Source: Roseateles amylovorans (lineage in GTDB: Bacteria; Pseudomonadota; Gammaproteobacteria; Burkholderiales; Burkholderiaceae_C). Taken from it: 64,000 bases of DNA. The stretch spans positions 3,968,001 through 4,032,000 of the forward strand of contig NZ_CP104562.2 in assembly GCF_025398155.2 (NCBI RefSeq). The letters run 5' to 3'. Shown piece by piece: positions 1 through 7,981 of the stretch. Numbering within the stretch: the stretch's first letter is position 1; each line of letters begins with the position of its first letter. Under the pieces are notes generated by a model. That model searched no databases and was not told the origin of the DNA. It saw nothing but the letters and a program-made list of their open reading frames with translations. A program made the position numbers and the translations under genes.

Positions 1-62
1 CCGACTACCGAGATCCATCATCGGATGACCGCTACGACAGCGCCTGCCGGGCGGCGCCGAGG

Positions 63-512
63 TCAACCCTTGCCGGTGGAGCCGAAACCGCCCTCGCCTC
101 GCGCCGAGGTGTCGAAGTCATCGACGAGACGGAACGTCGGCTGCACCACCGGCACGATGACCAGTTGCGCCATGCGCTCCATCGGCTGAAGGGTGAAACT
201 GTCCTTGCCGCGGTTCCAGACGCTGACCATCAGCTGGCCTTGATAGTCGGAGTCAATCAGGCCGACGAGGTTGCCCAGCACGATGCCATGCTTGTGTCCG
301 AGGCCCGAGCGCGGCAGGATCAGCGCCGCCAGGCCGGGGTCGCCGATGTGGATCGCCAGGCCGGTCGGCACCAGCGTGGTGTCGCCGGGCGCCAGCGTGA
401 TCGGCTGGTCCAGGCAGGCGCGCAGGTCCAGGCCAGCACTGCCGACGGTGGCGTAAGCGGGCAGTTGCTCGGCCATGCGGCGGTCGAGCACTTTGAGATC
501 AATGGTGGTCAT
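63..512 (-). CDS. dut: dUTP diphosphatase (dUTPase)
   Basis: Hydrolyses dUTP to dUMP and pyrophosphate, keeping uracil out of DNA and supplying dUMP for thymidylate synthesis. The 149-residue protein has the usual length of the trimeric family and all five motifs: GSAGLDLRA (residues 24-32), PRSG (67-70), GLIDSDYQG (84-92, with the catalytic Asp87 and base-stacking Tyr90), RMAQL (113-117) and the C-terminal RGEGGFGSTG lid (138-147). It is the last gene of a minus-strand run and lies about 110 bp downstream of coaBC, a pairing common in proteobacteria. Nothing unusual is seen in the protein. Confidence 0.97.
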   Translation of the reverse strand: MTTIDLKVLDRRMAEQLPAYATVGSAGLDLRACLDQPITLAPGDTTLVPTGLAIHIGDPGLAALILPRSGLGHKHGIVLGNLVGLIDSDYQGQLMVSVWNRGKDSFTLQPMERMAQLVIVPVVQPTFRLVDDFDTSARGEGGFGSTGKG

Positions 513-621
513 GAGGCGAAAAGAGAGGTGAAGCTGAAAGGCGGTCGCCCCCGGCCTTCAGACCACGAGGACGTCAGACCGCGTGGACGTCGAGGCGTCC
601 GGGCGTCCAGGCGTGCGGGCG

Positions 622-1851
622 TCAGGCCGTGTAGAGCGTCAGCCGCTGCGCGATCTCGCGGACAAGTTCCCGCGCCAGGGTGAGTTTGTCGGCCCGGGAA
701 AGCTCGCGCTCGCCGCGGGCATCGACCAGCGTGATCGCATTGTCGTCCTGCCCGAAGGTGGCCGGACCGAGGTTGGCCACGATCAGCGGCACATTCTTGC
801 GCTGGCGCTTCTCACGTGCATGCTGGATGAGGTCCTGGCTCTCGGCCGCAAAACCCACGCACATCGGCGGATGGGGAAGTGCCGCCACCGTGGCGAGGAT
901 GTCGGGGTTCTCGGCCAGCTCCAACTGGGGCGGCTGGGCCTGACCGGGGGCGGCATTCTTCTTGATCTTGTGGGCCTGCGTCTGGGCCGGGCGCCAGTCG
1001 GCCACCGCGGCGGTGGCCACGAACACCTGATGGGCAGCGGCCAGCGGCATCACCGCGTCCAGCATTTCCCGCGCGCTGTGCACATCGATGCGGCGCACGC
1101 CGATCGGCGTCGGCAGATGGACCGGTCCGGCGACCAGTGTCACCTCCGCACCGGCCTCGGCGGCGGCGCGGGCAATGGCAAAGCCCATCTTGCCGCTGGA
1201 GCGGTTGGTGATGCCACGCACCGGATCGATGGCCTCGTAGGTCGGGCCGGCGGTGATCAGCAGCTTCTTGCCCGCCAGCACCTTGGGCTGGAAATGCGCC
1301 ACCACGAGCTCCAGCAACTGCGCCGGCTCCAGCATCCGTCCGTCACCGACCTCGCCGCACGCTTGATCGCCGGAGCCCACGCCCAGCACCACGGCACCGT
1401 CGGCCGCGACCTGGGCCAGGTTGCGCTGCGTGGCCGGATGGGCCCACATCTCGCGGTTCATGGCCGGCGCCAGCAACAGGCCGCAGCGCTGCGCCGGACG
1501 GGCCAGCGCGGTCAGCGACAGCAGATCGTCTGCCCGCCCCTGCACGAGCTTGGCGATGAAATCGGCACTGGCCGGCGCCACCACCATCGCATCCGCCTCG
1601 CGGCTGAGGTTGATGTGCGCCATGTTGTTGTCCGGCCGCGCATCCCATTGACTGGTGTAGACCGGGCGATTGGACAGCGCCTGCATCGTCACCGGCGTGA
1701 TGAACGATTCGGCCGCCTCGGTCATGATCACCTGCACCGAGGCGCCGGCCTTGACCAGCAGCCGCGTGAACTCGGCGATCTTGTAGCAGGCGATGCCACC
1801 GGAAAGGCCCAGCAGAATGTGCTTGCCGGCCAGGGAGTTGGATTCGGACAT
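622..1851 (-). CDS. coaBC: Bifunctional phosphopantothenoylcysteine decarboxylase / phosphopantothenate-cysteine ligase
   Basis: Catalyses two consecutive steps of coenzyme A synthesis: CTP-dependent joining of cysteine to 4'-phosphopantothenate (CoaB), then FMN-dependent decarboxylation to 4'-phosphopantetheine (CoaC). The 409-residue protein begins with the flavoprotein domain (GKHILLGLSGGIACYK). Catalytic His79 sits in HINL, PAMN is at 129-132 and the reductase Cys165 is in ACGEVG. The CoaB half starts near residue 193 (KKLLITAGPTYE). The ATG at 1849-1851 gives the usual family length. The frame stays open another 145 codons upstream, but that part overlaps trmB and looks non-coding. Confidence 0.96.
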   Translation of the reverse strand: MSESNSLAGKHILLGLSGGIACYKIAEFTRLLVKAGASVQVIMTEAAESFITPVTMQALSNRPVYTSQWDARPDNNMAHINLSREADAMVVAPASADFIAKLVQGRADDLLSLTALARPAQRCGLLLAPAMNREMWAHPATQRNLAQVAADGAVVLGVGSGDQACGEVGDGRMLEPAQLLELVVAHFQPKVLAGKKLLITAGPTYEAIDPVRGITNRSSGKMGFAIARAAAEAGAEVTLVAGPVHLPTPIGVRRIDVHSAREMLDAVMPLAAAHQVFVATAAVADWRPAQTQAHKIKKNAAPGQAQPPQLELAENPDILATVAALPHPPMCVGFAAESQDLIQHAREKRQRKNVPLIVANLGPATFGQDDNAITLVDARGERELSRADKLTLARELVREIAQRLTLYTA

Positions 1852-1997
1852 AGCGCGCAACTCTATCAGCGTCGCCACCCCTGCCGCCCCAAGCTGGGGA
1901 GCGAATCGACCAGCGGCAGGCCAGCGCCCTGCGACTGGCGGGCGACAAGCCGTCGAAGTGCGGCGCCCGACCCGGATCGGACGCGCGGAGAACGACC

Positions 1998-2762
1998 TCA
2001 GCCGCGCCGGCGGAACACCAGGTCCCAGACACCGTGGCCCAGCTTCAGGCCTCGATGCTCGAACTTGGTCTGCGGACGGTAATCCGGTTTGTCGGCATAA
2101 CCGTCGGGCCGGGTGGCGGTGTTCTCCAGGTCCGGATCGGCGCTGAGCACCTCCAGCATCTGCTGCGCATACGGTTCCCAATCGGTCGCCAGATGCAGAT
2201 AACCGCCAGGCGCCAGATGCTTCACCAGCTTGGCGATGAACGGCGGCTGCACCAAGCGGCGCTTGTGGTGGCGCTTCTTGTGCCACGGATCGGGGAAATA
2301 GATGTGCACGCCGGCCAGGCTGCCCGGCGGGATCATGCTGTCCAGCACCTCGACCGCGTCATGCTGGAAGATGCGGATATTCGGGATCTCCCGCTCGCCG
2401 ATCAGTTTGAGCAGCGCGCCGACACCGGGCTCATGCACCTCGCAGCCGATGAAATCATGGTCCGGCAAGGTCTGAGCGATCTGTGCGGTGGCCGCGCCCA
2501 TGCCGAAACCGATCTCCAGCACCACCGGTGCCTGACGGCCGAACACCGCGGCGTAATCCATCGGCGCCGGCTTGAACGGCAGGATGAAGGCGGGCCCCAG
2601 CTCGGCCAAGGCCCGGACCTGGCCCGTGCCCATGCGGCCAGGCCGCACGACGAAGCTGCGAATGCGCGCGCCGTACTTGGGATGGCGTTCGGCGCCCTCA
2701 TCGGTGCCGGCAGCGGGCGACTCGGAAGGATCGTCGACACCGGGATCGTTCGGATGGGACAT
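1998..2762 (-). CDS. trmB: tRNA (guanine-N7-)-methyltransferase
   Basis: Methylates N7 of guanosine 46 in the variable loop of many tRNAs, using S-adenosylmethionine. The 254-residue protein has the SAM-binding motif EIGFGMG (83-89), the family hallmark YFPDPWHKKRHHKRR (155-169), and the C-terminal TKFEHRG motif that helps bind tRNA. The first 30 or so residues are acidic and low in complexity, a variable extension in this family. The ATG at 2760-2762 was chosen because translation further upstream is Arg/Pro-rich and not protein-like. It lies between deoA and coaBC on the same strand, with spacers of about 150-180 bp, so it may have its own promoter. Confidence 0.95.
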   Translation of the reverse strand: MSHPNDPGVDDPSESPAAGTDEGAERHPKYGARIRSFVVRPGRMGTGQVRALAELGPAFILPFKPAPMDYAAVFGRQAPVVLEIGFGMGAATAQIAQTLPDHDFIGCEVHEPGVGALLKLIGEREIPNIRIFQHDAVEVLDSMIPPGSLAGVHIYFPDPWHKKRHHKRRLVQPPFIAKLVKHLAPGGYLHLATDWEPYAQQMLEVLSADPDLENTATRPDGYADKPDYRPQTKFEHRGLKLGHGVWDLVFRRRG

Positions 2763-2944
2763 GGCGGGCGATTCAGCAAACAAAACAAGGGGCGAGAGTG
2801 TACCGGGCCGACCTCGCCTGCGGCGCCGAGACGCCGCGTGGCGTCCGTGGCGGCGTCCGTGGCATCCACGGCATCGGTGGGTATGGGGACCGGGGGGGCG
2901 CGCGCGGGCCGGGCCCCAACCGGGGCGGCTCAAGCTCGCGAACG

Positions 2945-4264
2945 TCAGCCCAGCTCGGCCATGACCAGGGGCGACGCGGTCCAGGGAGCCGAGGCATCGT
3001 CCAGTGTGATCGACGCCAGCACCTGGGCAATCGCCCGATCGGCGGCTGCGTCGTCGGCGGCATGCACCATCGCGACGGGATCGCCCTCGGACAGCACATC
3101 GCCGAGCTGGCGCATCCGATCCAGGCCGACGCGCATGTCGATGGCGTCGCCGGGCTGCCGACGACCGCCACCCAACTCGACGATCACGAGTCCGATGTCG
3201 CGGGTTCGCATGCCGGTGAGCCGACCCGCACGCGGCGCCGGCACCGGGCGCACCACGGGCGCGGTGGGCAGATGGGCCTGCGGATGGTCCAGCAGATCCG
3301 CCGGGCCGCCCAGCGCCGCCACCATCGCGGCGAACCGCTCGGCGGCCGCGCCGCTGTCCAGCGCCGCCTGCAGACGACGGCGTGCGGCGGGGGTGTCCGC
3401 GGCCAAGCCGCCCAGCACCAGCATCTCGGCGCCGAGCGCCAGTGTCAGTTCATGGGTGCGGGGCTCGCGCGGGAGGTCGCCGCGCAGATAGTCGATGGCG
3501 CCGCGCACTTCCAGCGCATTGCCCACCTCCCAGCCGAGCACCTGATTCATGTCGGTGATCAGCGCGCGGGTCTTCAGGCCGGCGCCTGCCGCCACATCGA
3601 CGATGCTCTGTGCCAGCTCTTGCCCGAAGGCCGGCGTGGCGGCGAAGGCGCCATTGCCGCACTTGATGTCCATGGCCAAGCCCTGCAAGCCGGCGGCCAG
3701 TTTCTTCGACAGGATGCTGGCGGTGATCAGCGGCACGCTCTCCACGGTGGCGGTCACATCGCGGGTGGCGTAGAAACGCTTGTCGGCGGGCGCGAGATCG
3801 CCCGTCTGGCCAATCACCGCGCAGCCCAGCGTGCGCACGATGCGATCGAAATCCGCTGGCGCCGGCGCGGTTTGATACCCCGGGATCGCTTCGAGCTTGT
3901 CCACCGTGCCGCCGGTATGACCCAGCCCACGGCCGGCAATCATCGGCACATAGCCGCCGCAGGCCGCGACCAGCGGCGCCAGCATCAGGCTGATCTTGTC
4001 ACCCACGCCGCCGCTGGAGTGCTTGTCCAGCACCGGGCCCGGCATGTCGGGCCACGCGAGCACCCGGCCGCTGTGCATCATCGCCCGCGTCAGGGCGACC
4101 GCTTCGGCCCGGCCCATGCCGCGCAGGAAGATCGCCATGCCCAGCGCAGCCACCTGGCCCTCGCTCCAACTGCCGTCGACCAACCCACGCACGAAGTGCT
4201 GGATCTGCGCCTCGTCCAAGGCCATGCCCTCGCGCTTGGCGCGAATGATTTCTTGAGCCAGCAT
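2945..4264 (-). CDS. deoA: Thymidine phosphorylase
   Basis: Phosphorolysis of thymidine and deoxyuridine to free base and 2-deoxyribose-1-phosphate. The 439-residue protein matches the usual length (about 440). Phosphate-binding KHSSGGVGDK lies at about 81-90, and the family signature GRGLGHTGGTVDKLE follows near 112-126. The pyramidine-phosphorylase C-terminal domain is present (GDAIDMRVGLDRM and surrounding). The ATG at 4262-4264 gives an N-terminus like known DeoA (MLAQEIIRAKR). A TTG 33 bp upstream is a weaker alternative. Downstream of deoC on the same strand, it belongs to the nucleoside catabolic set. Confidence 0.96.
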   Translation of the reverse strand: MLAQEIIRAKREGMALDEAQIQHFVRGLVDGSWSEGQVAALGMAIFLRGMGRAEAVALTRAMMHSGRVLAWPDMPGPVLDKHSSGGVGDKISLMLAPLVAACGGYVPMIAGRGLGHTGGTVDKLEAIPGYQTAPAPADFDRIVRTLGCAVIGQTGDLAPADKRFYATRDVTATVESVPLITASILSKKLAAGLQGLAMDIKCGNGAFAATPAFGQELAQSIVDVAAGAGLKTRALITDMNQVLGWEVGNALEVRGAIDYLRGDLPREPRTHELTLALGAEMLVLGGLAADTPAARRRLQAALDSGAAAERFAAMVAALGGPADLLDHPQAHLPTAPVVRPVPAPRAGRLTGMRTRDIGLVIVELGGGRRQPGDAIDMRVGLDRMRQLGDVLSEGDPVAMVHAADDAAADRAIAQVLASITLDDASAPWTASPLVMAELG

Positions 4265-4319
4265 CAATGCTTTCGTGGGTTCCGTTCGCGCGTCCAAACA
4301 GGTTGACGAGCGCGTGAGG

Positions 4320-4364
4320 CGCGGCTTCGCGCCATGAGCGTGACGCGATGTGCGCGAAGCCGCG
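4320..4364. repeat. 13-bp perfect inverted repeat between deoC and deoA
   Basis: CGCGGCTTCGCGC at 4320-4332 is the exact reverse complement of GCGCGAAGCCGCG at 4352-4364, with a 19-nt loop. It lies in the 106-bp spacer between deoC and deoA. There is no T-run after it on the minus strand, so it is not a standard terminator. It could stabilise the upstream message or damp read-through into deoA, but that is inference. Confidence 0.6.
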
Positions 4365-4370
4365 GGGGCT

Positions 4371-5147
4371 TCAGTACGCGCCGCTCACCGCCGCGCTGCT
4401 CTCGCCGGCCAGCACGGCCTCGATGTCGTTCAACAATCCGCTGGCACCGAAGCGAATACGCTGCGGATTCAGGGCCGATTCGCCCAGCAGCTCCGCCGCG
4501 AGCATCAGATAGCCTCGCGCCTCCACGACCGAGCGGATCCCGCCCGACGCCTTGAACCCCGCCGCACCCAGACCACTGGCGGCGATCTCCTGCAGCATCG
4601 TCTTTGCAGCAGCAGGCGTGGCAGACACCGCACTCTTGCCGGTGCTGGTCTTGACGAAATCCGCTCCCGCCATCAGCGACAACCGCGTGGCCTCGGCAAT
4701 CAGCGCCGAGGTGGTCAGCTCGCCCGACTCGATGATCACCTTCAGCGTCAACGGCCGCGTGGCGTGGCGCACCTCGGAGAGAAACTCCGCCACATCGCTG
4801 GCCTGACCGGCGATCAGCGCGCGGTAAGGCAGCACCACATCCACCTCCTGCGCACCGGCCTGGGCGATGGTCTGGATGTCGGTGAGGGTGCGCGGCAGAT
4901 CCAGCGCACCGTCGGGAAAATTGGCCACCGCCGCCACGCGGATCTGCGCCGGCAATGCGGCACGCGCCTGCGCCACGAAACGCGGCCAGACGCACACCGC
5001 GGCCACCGGTCCCCGGGAAGGCGAGCCGATCGCACGGCGGCACAGCGCGGCGATGTCATCGTCGGTGTCGGCGTCGTTCAGGCTGGTCAGGTCCAGACAT
5101 TGCAGCGCCAGTCGCGCAGCGGCTTCGAGACTCATGTCGGTCTTCAT
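4371..5147 (-). CDS. deoC: Deoxyribose-phosphate aldolase
   Basis: Class I aldolase splitting 2-deoxyribose-5-phosphate into glyceraldehyde-3-phosphate and acetaldehyde, the exit of deoxynucleosides into central metabolism. The 258-residue protein has the Schiff-base lysine Lys166 (ADFVKTSTGKS), the second active-site lysine Lys199 (GFKASGGIRS) and the catalytic aspartate Asp103 (EVDVVLPY). Length matches the Escherichia coli type. Its substrate requires deoxyribose-1-phosphate from deoA or the purine phosphorylase to be isomerised by a phosphopentomutase, which is not encoded in this window. Confidence 0.96.
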   Translation of the reverse strand: MKTDMSLEAAARLALQCLDLTSLNDADTDDDIAALCRRAIGSPSRGPVAAVCVWPRFVAQARAALPAQIRVAAVANFPDGALDLPRTLTDIQTIAQAGAQEVDVVLPYRALIAGQASDVAEFLSEVRHATRPLTLKVIIESGELTTSALIAEATRLSLMAGADFVKTSTGKSAVSATPAAAKTMLQEIAASGLGAAGFKASGGIRSVVEARGYLMLAAELLGESALNPQRIRFGASGLLNDIEAVLAGESSAAVSGAY

Positions 5148-5258
5148 GCTTGACTACTCCCTCATTCGAGCCAGATCGATCCGGACGGAACGATCAACTC
5201 ACGGCCAGCTTGGCTGCGGCCGAACCACCCCAGCGAAGGCACGGATCGCGGACGCCGC

Positions 5259-5272
5259 CGGCATGCCGGCCG
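5259..5272. repeat. Palindromic spacer motif, copy 1
   Basis: CGGCATGCCGGCCG in the punA-deoC spacer contains most of a perfect 14-bp palindrome GCCGGCATGCCGGC (5257-5270). The same 14 bases occur in the spacer upstream of cdd (6675-6688). Function unknown. It could be a dispersed palindromic element or a shared protein-binding site. Confidence 0.5.
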
Positions 5273-5296
5273 GTCCTCGATCTTGCGCTCGCGCGA

Positions 5297-6154
5297 TCAG
5301 GCCTTGAGCGATTCCAGCGTTGCCAGCGAGGCCAACAGATGGCCCAGGAACGCCGCCGCACGATCGCCCGACACCTTGGCCTGCTGCAGCGTCAACGCAT
5401 GGGTCAGCGCCTCGTCGGACATGCCCGCGGCCATGTTGGTGATCAGCGCCAGACCGCCGACCCGCAAGCCCGCATGACGCGCCAGGATCGTCTCCGGCAC
5501 GGTGCTCATGCCCACCGCGTCCGCCCCCCAGGCCGAGAACATGCGGATCTCGGCCGGCGTCTCGAACTGCGGACCGACCGCCCACACATACACGCCCTCG
5601 TTCAACGCCAGGTTGTGGATCTGCGCGACCTTGAGCGCCTGCTGACGCAGCTCACGGTCATAGGCGGTGCTCATGTCGGTGAAGCGATCGCTGCCCGGCA
5701 GACCGGTCAACGGTGAACGCTGCGGTGCATTGATGTGATCCGAGATCATCATCAGACTGCCCGGAGGCTGATGCGATCGCAGGCTGCCCGATGCGTTGGT
5801 CAGCAGCAGCAGCTTCACGCCCCAGGCCTTCAGGCTGCGGATCGCGCCGGCCATGCCGGTGCAGTCACCGGTCTCATAGGTGTGGGCACGACCACGCAGC
5901 ATCGCCACGCGTTGCTGACCCACACGGCCCACGGTCACCTCGGCCACATGGCCCTCGACCTTCGGCTGCGGGAAAGCCGGCAGCGCGGCATACGCCAGAT
6001 GCTGCTGATCCTGCAGCTGATCGACCGCACCGGCCCAGCCCGATCCCAGCACCACGGCGACTTCAGGGGCCTGATCACCGAAGGTGGCTTTCAGGGTGGC
6101 GATGCTTTGGGTGATGGCGGCATCCAGGGCCGCGCCGCTCAGGGGCATGGACAT
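5297..6154 (-). CDS. Purine nucleoside phosphorylase (PNP-I/XapA type)
   Basis: Phosphorolysis of purine (deoxy)nucleosides to base plus (deoxy)ribose-1-phosphate. The 285-residue length fits the trimeric PNP class rather than the 240-residue hexameric DeoD. Visible motifs are LGSGW (36-40, phosphate loop), RGRAHTYE (87-94), TNASGSL (119-125), GPQFETPAEIRM (194-205) and TNMAAG (239-244) with the base-contacting Asn240. The ATG at 6152-6154 follows a strong AAGGAG ribosome site. It lies between cdd and deoC and fits nucleoside salvage. Whether it prefers guanosine/inosine (PunA) or also takes xanthosine (XapA) cannot be read from sequence alone. Confidence 0.93.
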   Translation of the reverse strand: MSMPLSGAALDAAITQSIATLKATFGDQAPEVAVVLGSGWAGAVDQLQDQQHLAYAALPAFPQPKVEGHVAEVTVGRVGQQRVAMLRGRAHTYETGDCTGMAGAIRSLKAWGVKLLLLTNASGSLRSHQPPGSLMMISDHINAPQRSPLTGLPGSDRFTDMSTAYDRELRQQALKVAQIHNLALNEGVYVWAVGPQFETPAEIRMFSAWGADAVGMSTVPETILARHAGLRVGGLALITNMAAGMSDEALTHALTLQQAKVSGDRAAAFLGHLLASLATLESLKA

Positions 6155-6223
6155 GTGGTTCTCCTTGATGCGGCCCGAGTGGCCGCACTGATTGATCGGG
6201 TCGACCAAGGCGCGGGCGCCTGG

Positions 6224-6658
6224 TCAAGCATTCTTCAGGTGATCGGGACCGAAACTGGCCGGCAGCAATTGCTCCAGCGTCCAGTGGGCCCGCACACCGG
6301 TGGCATCACCGGCGATCACGATGAGGTCCTGCGGCTGCGCGAATTCGCGCAGCTTCTGGCGGCAGCCGCCGCAGGGCGTGATGATTTCAGAACCCGCGCC
6401 CGTCACCATCACCGCACGGGCCACTCGCCCGCCCGCCATGATCATGTGACCCAGCGCGGTGGTCTCGGCGCACCAACCCTGCGGGTAGGCCGCATTCTCG
6501 ATGTTGCATCCGGCATGGATGCGACCCTGCTCATCCAGCACGGCCGCGCCCACCAGATACTTCGAATACGGCGCATACGAGTGCTGCCGCGCATCCATGG
6601 CCGCCTTCAGCAGTCGCTGCACAAGCTCGGGCGCCAGGCCCTTGATGTCGATGCTCAT
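6224..6658 (-). CDS. cdd: Cytidine deaminase
   Basis: Zinc-dependent deamination of cytidine and deoxycytidine to uridine and deoxyuridine. The 144-residue protein is the short, tetrameric type. The zinc ligands are Cys63 in WCAETTA (with proton-shuttling Glu65) and Cys96 and Cys99 in TPCGGC. CNIENAAYP (51-59) forms the substrate pocket. A GGGGAG ribosome site precedes the start. It directly follows the nucleoside transporter genes across a 357-bp spacer and precedes the phosphorylase, so imported cytidine can be handed to the deo pathway. Confidence 0.97.
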   Translation of the reverse strand: MSIDIKGLAPELVQRLLKAAMDARQHSYAPYSKYLVGAAVLDEQGRIHAGCNIENAAYPQGWCAETTALGHMIMAGGRVARAVMVTGAGSEIITPCGGCRQKLREFAQPQDLIVIAGDATGVRAHWTLEQLLPASFGPDHLKNA

Positions 6659-7015
6659 TCTTCAACTCCCCGATCGGCATGCCGGCCGATCCGATGTTCT
6701 GGGTTCTCGATGGACGGGTTGCGGCGTCGAATGCATCTCGCAGGTCTGTCACGCCGTGCCGCCCTTGAGGGTCTTGCGCTTCTTGCAGGCCTTGCGGTCC
6801 CCGCACTTCCATGCTCAATCCGCTTGCACCCCACCTCGGGAGAGGGAGGCCGGCCCCCTGTCCGTTCAGGCGCTCCGCATTCACTCCCAGGGGGCCGGTC
6901 TCCCTCTCCCCCACGGACGTCTCCCCTTCCTTCTCCTCTGACTGCGTTGAGCAGGGACGGTAGAACAGTGAATGCCGGTGGCGGATAAAGGGCTGGCACC
7001 CCGCTGCAAGTTGGA
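6659..7015. other. Gene-free spacer between permease and cdd
   Basis: No convincing gene on either strand. It holds a second copy of the CGGCATGCCGGCCG motif (6675-6688) within a larger imperfect palindrome GATCGGCATGCCGGCCGATC (6672-6691), and the long hairpin described separately at 6838-6910. A separate promoter for cdd could lie here, but no clear -35/-10 pair was found. Confidence 0.6.
6838..6910. repeat. Long hairpin, 23-bp arms with one mismatch
   Basis: The arm at 6838-6860 pairs with 6888-6910 with one mismatch and a 27-nt loop. The arm core is GGCCGGCCCCCTG versus CAGGGGGCCGGTC with flanking GAGAGGG/CCCTCTC. No T-run follows on either strand, so a rho-independent terminator is unlikely. 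The composition resembles REP-type extragenic palindromes, and the same GAGAGGG-type outer arm recurs in the hairpin at 16854-16958. It sits between the transporter and the catabolic genes and may protect the upstream mRNA end. Confidence 0.65.
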
Positions 7016-7981
7016 TCAGCGTTCCTTCACATACGGCTTGCTGAGCGCTTTGGGCGCAATCGCCTGGCCAATGAAACCCGCCAGCAACACCACCGTCAAG
7101 ATATAGGGCAAGGCCTGGATCAATTGCACCGGCACTTCACCGATGCCCGGCAGCGAGACCCCTTGCAGACGGATCGCAACCGCATCCAGGAAACCAAACA
7201 GCAAGCAGGCAAACAGCGTCGGCACCGGCTTCCACTTGCCAAAGATCATGGCGGCCAAGGCAATGAAGCCCCGGCCCGCCGTCATGTTGGGCGAGAACGA
7301 GGCGTTCTGCGCAAGGGTCAGGTAAGCGCCACCCAGACCGCACAGCACGCCGTTGAGCACCAGCGCGGTGTAGCGCAGTCGCGGCACCGACACGCCCGCC
7401 GCATCGACCATCGCAGGGTTCTCACCCACCGCGCGCAGCCGCAGGCCCGGACGGGTGCGCTCCAGGAAGAACCAGACCACCGCCACCAGCGCAAAGGCCA
7501 GGTAGACCAGCACGTTGTGGCTCAGCAGCCCGTGGCCCACCACCGAGCCGAACCAACTGCCCGGCACCGGCTCCGACCACTGCGGCAGCAGGCCGGTCAG
7601 GCGTTGTGCGGAATCGATCGGCGGCGTCTGGCCGCCCTGTGCAAACCAGGCAATGCCCAGCACCACGGTCAAGCCGGCCGCCACCATGTTGAGCGCCACA
7701 CCTGACACCACCTGGTCGCCGCGGTGGGTGACGCAGGCAAAGCCGTGCACCATCGACATGCCAATGGCCACGCCGATGGCCGCCAGCAATCCGAAGCCGG
7801 TGGAATGGGACACGCTGGCCACCGCCGCCGCCGCGAACGCGGCCGCCAGCATCTTGCCTTCCAGGCCGATGTCCACCACGCCGGAGCGCTCCGACAACAG
7901 GCCCGCCAGCGCGGCAAACAGCAGCGGCGTCGTGACCCGCAGCGTCGACGCCAGCACCGAGCCGATCAACACCTCATCCAT
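7016..7981 (-). CDS. Nucleoside ABC transporter permease (NupQ/YufQ-like)
   Basis: Inner-membrane channel subunit of a BMP-type nucleoside importer. The 321-residue protein is very hydrophobic with roughly eight to ten membrane spans and belongs to the branched-chain/ribose permease fold. It has the coupling-loop pattern RAVGENPAMVDAAGV (about 206-220) shared with its partner. Its start (7979-7981) overlaps the end of the other permease by 8 bp, implying translational coupling. The order binding protein, ATPase, permease, permease is that of the Bacillus nupNOPQ and spirochaete bmp-linked systems. Confidence 0.9.
   Translation of the reverse strand: MDEVLIGSVLASTLRVTTPLLFAALAGLLSERSGVVDIGLEGKMLAAAFAAAAVASVSHSTGFGLLAAIGVAIGMSMVHGFACVTHRGDQVVSGVALNMVAAGLTVVLGIAWFAQGGQTPPIDSAQRLTGLLPQWSEPVPGSWFGSVVGHGLLSHNVLVYLAFALVAVVWFFLERTRPGLRLRAVGENPAMVDAAGVSVPRLRYTALVLNGVLCGLGGAYLTLAQNASFSPNMTAGRGFIALAAMIFGKWKPVPTLFACLLFGFLDAVAIRLQGVSLPGIGEVPVQLIQALPYILTVVLLAGFIGQAIAPKALSKPYVKER

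Noticed and set aside
2840..2945. Regulatory repeat between deoA and trmB (GGCGTCCGTGGC units)
   Set aside because: Short, imperfect and typical of GC-rich slippage. No symmetry or promoter link.
6838..6910. Rho-independent terminator after the nucleoside permease
   Set aside because: Strong stem but no T-run on either side, so it is listed as a repeat instead.
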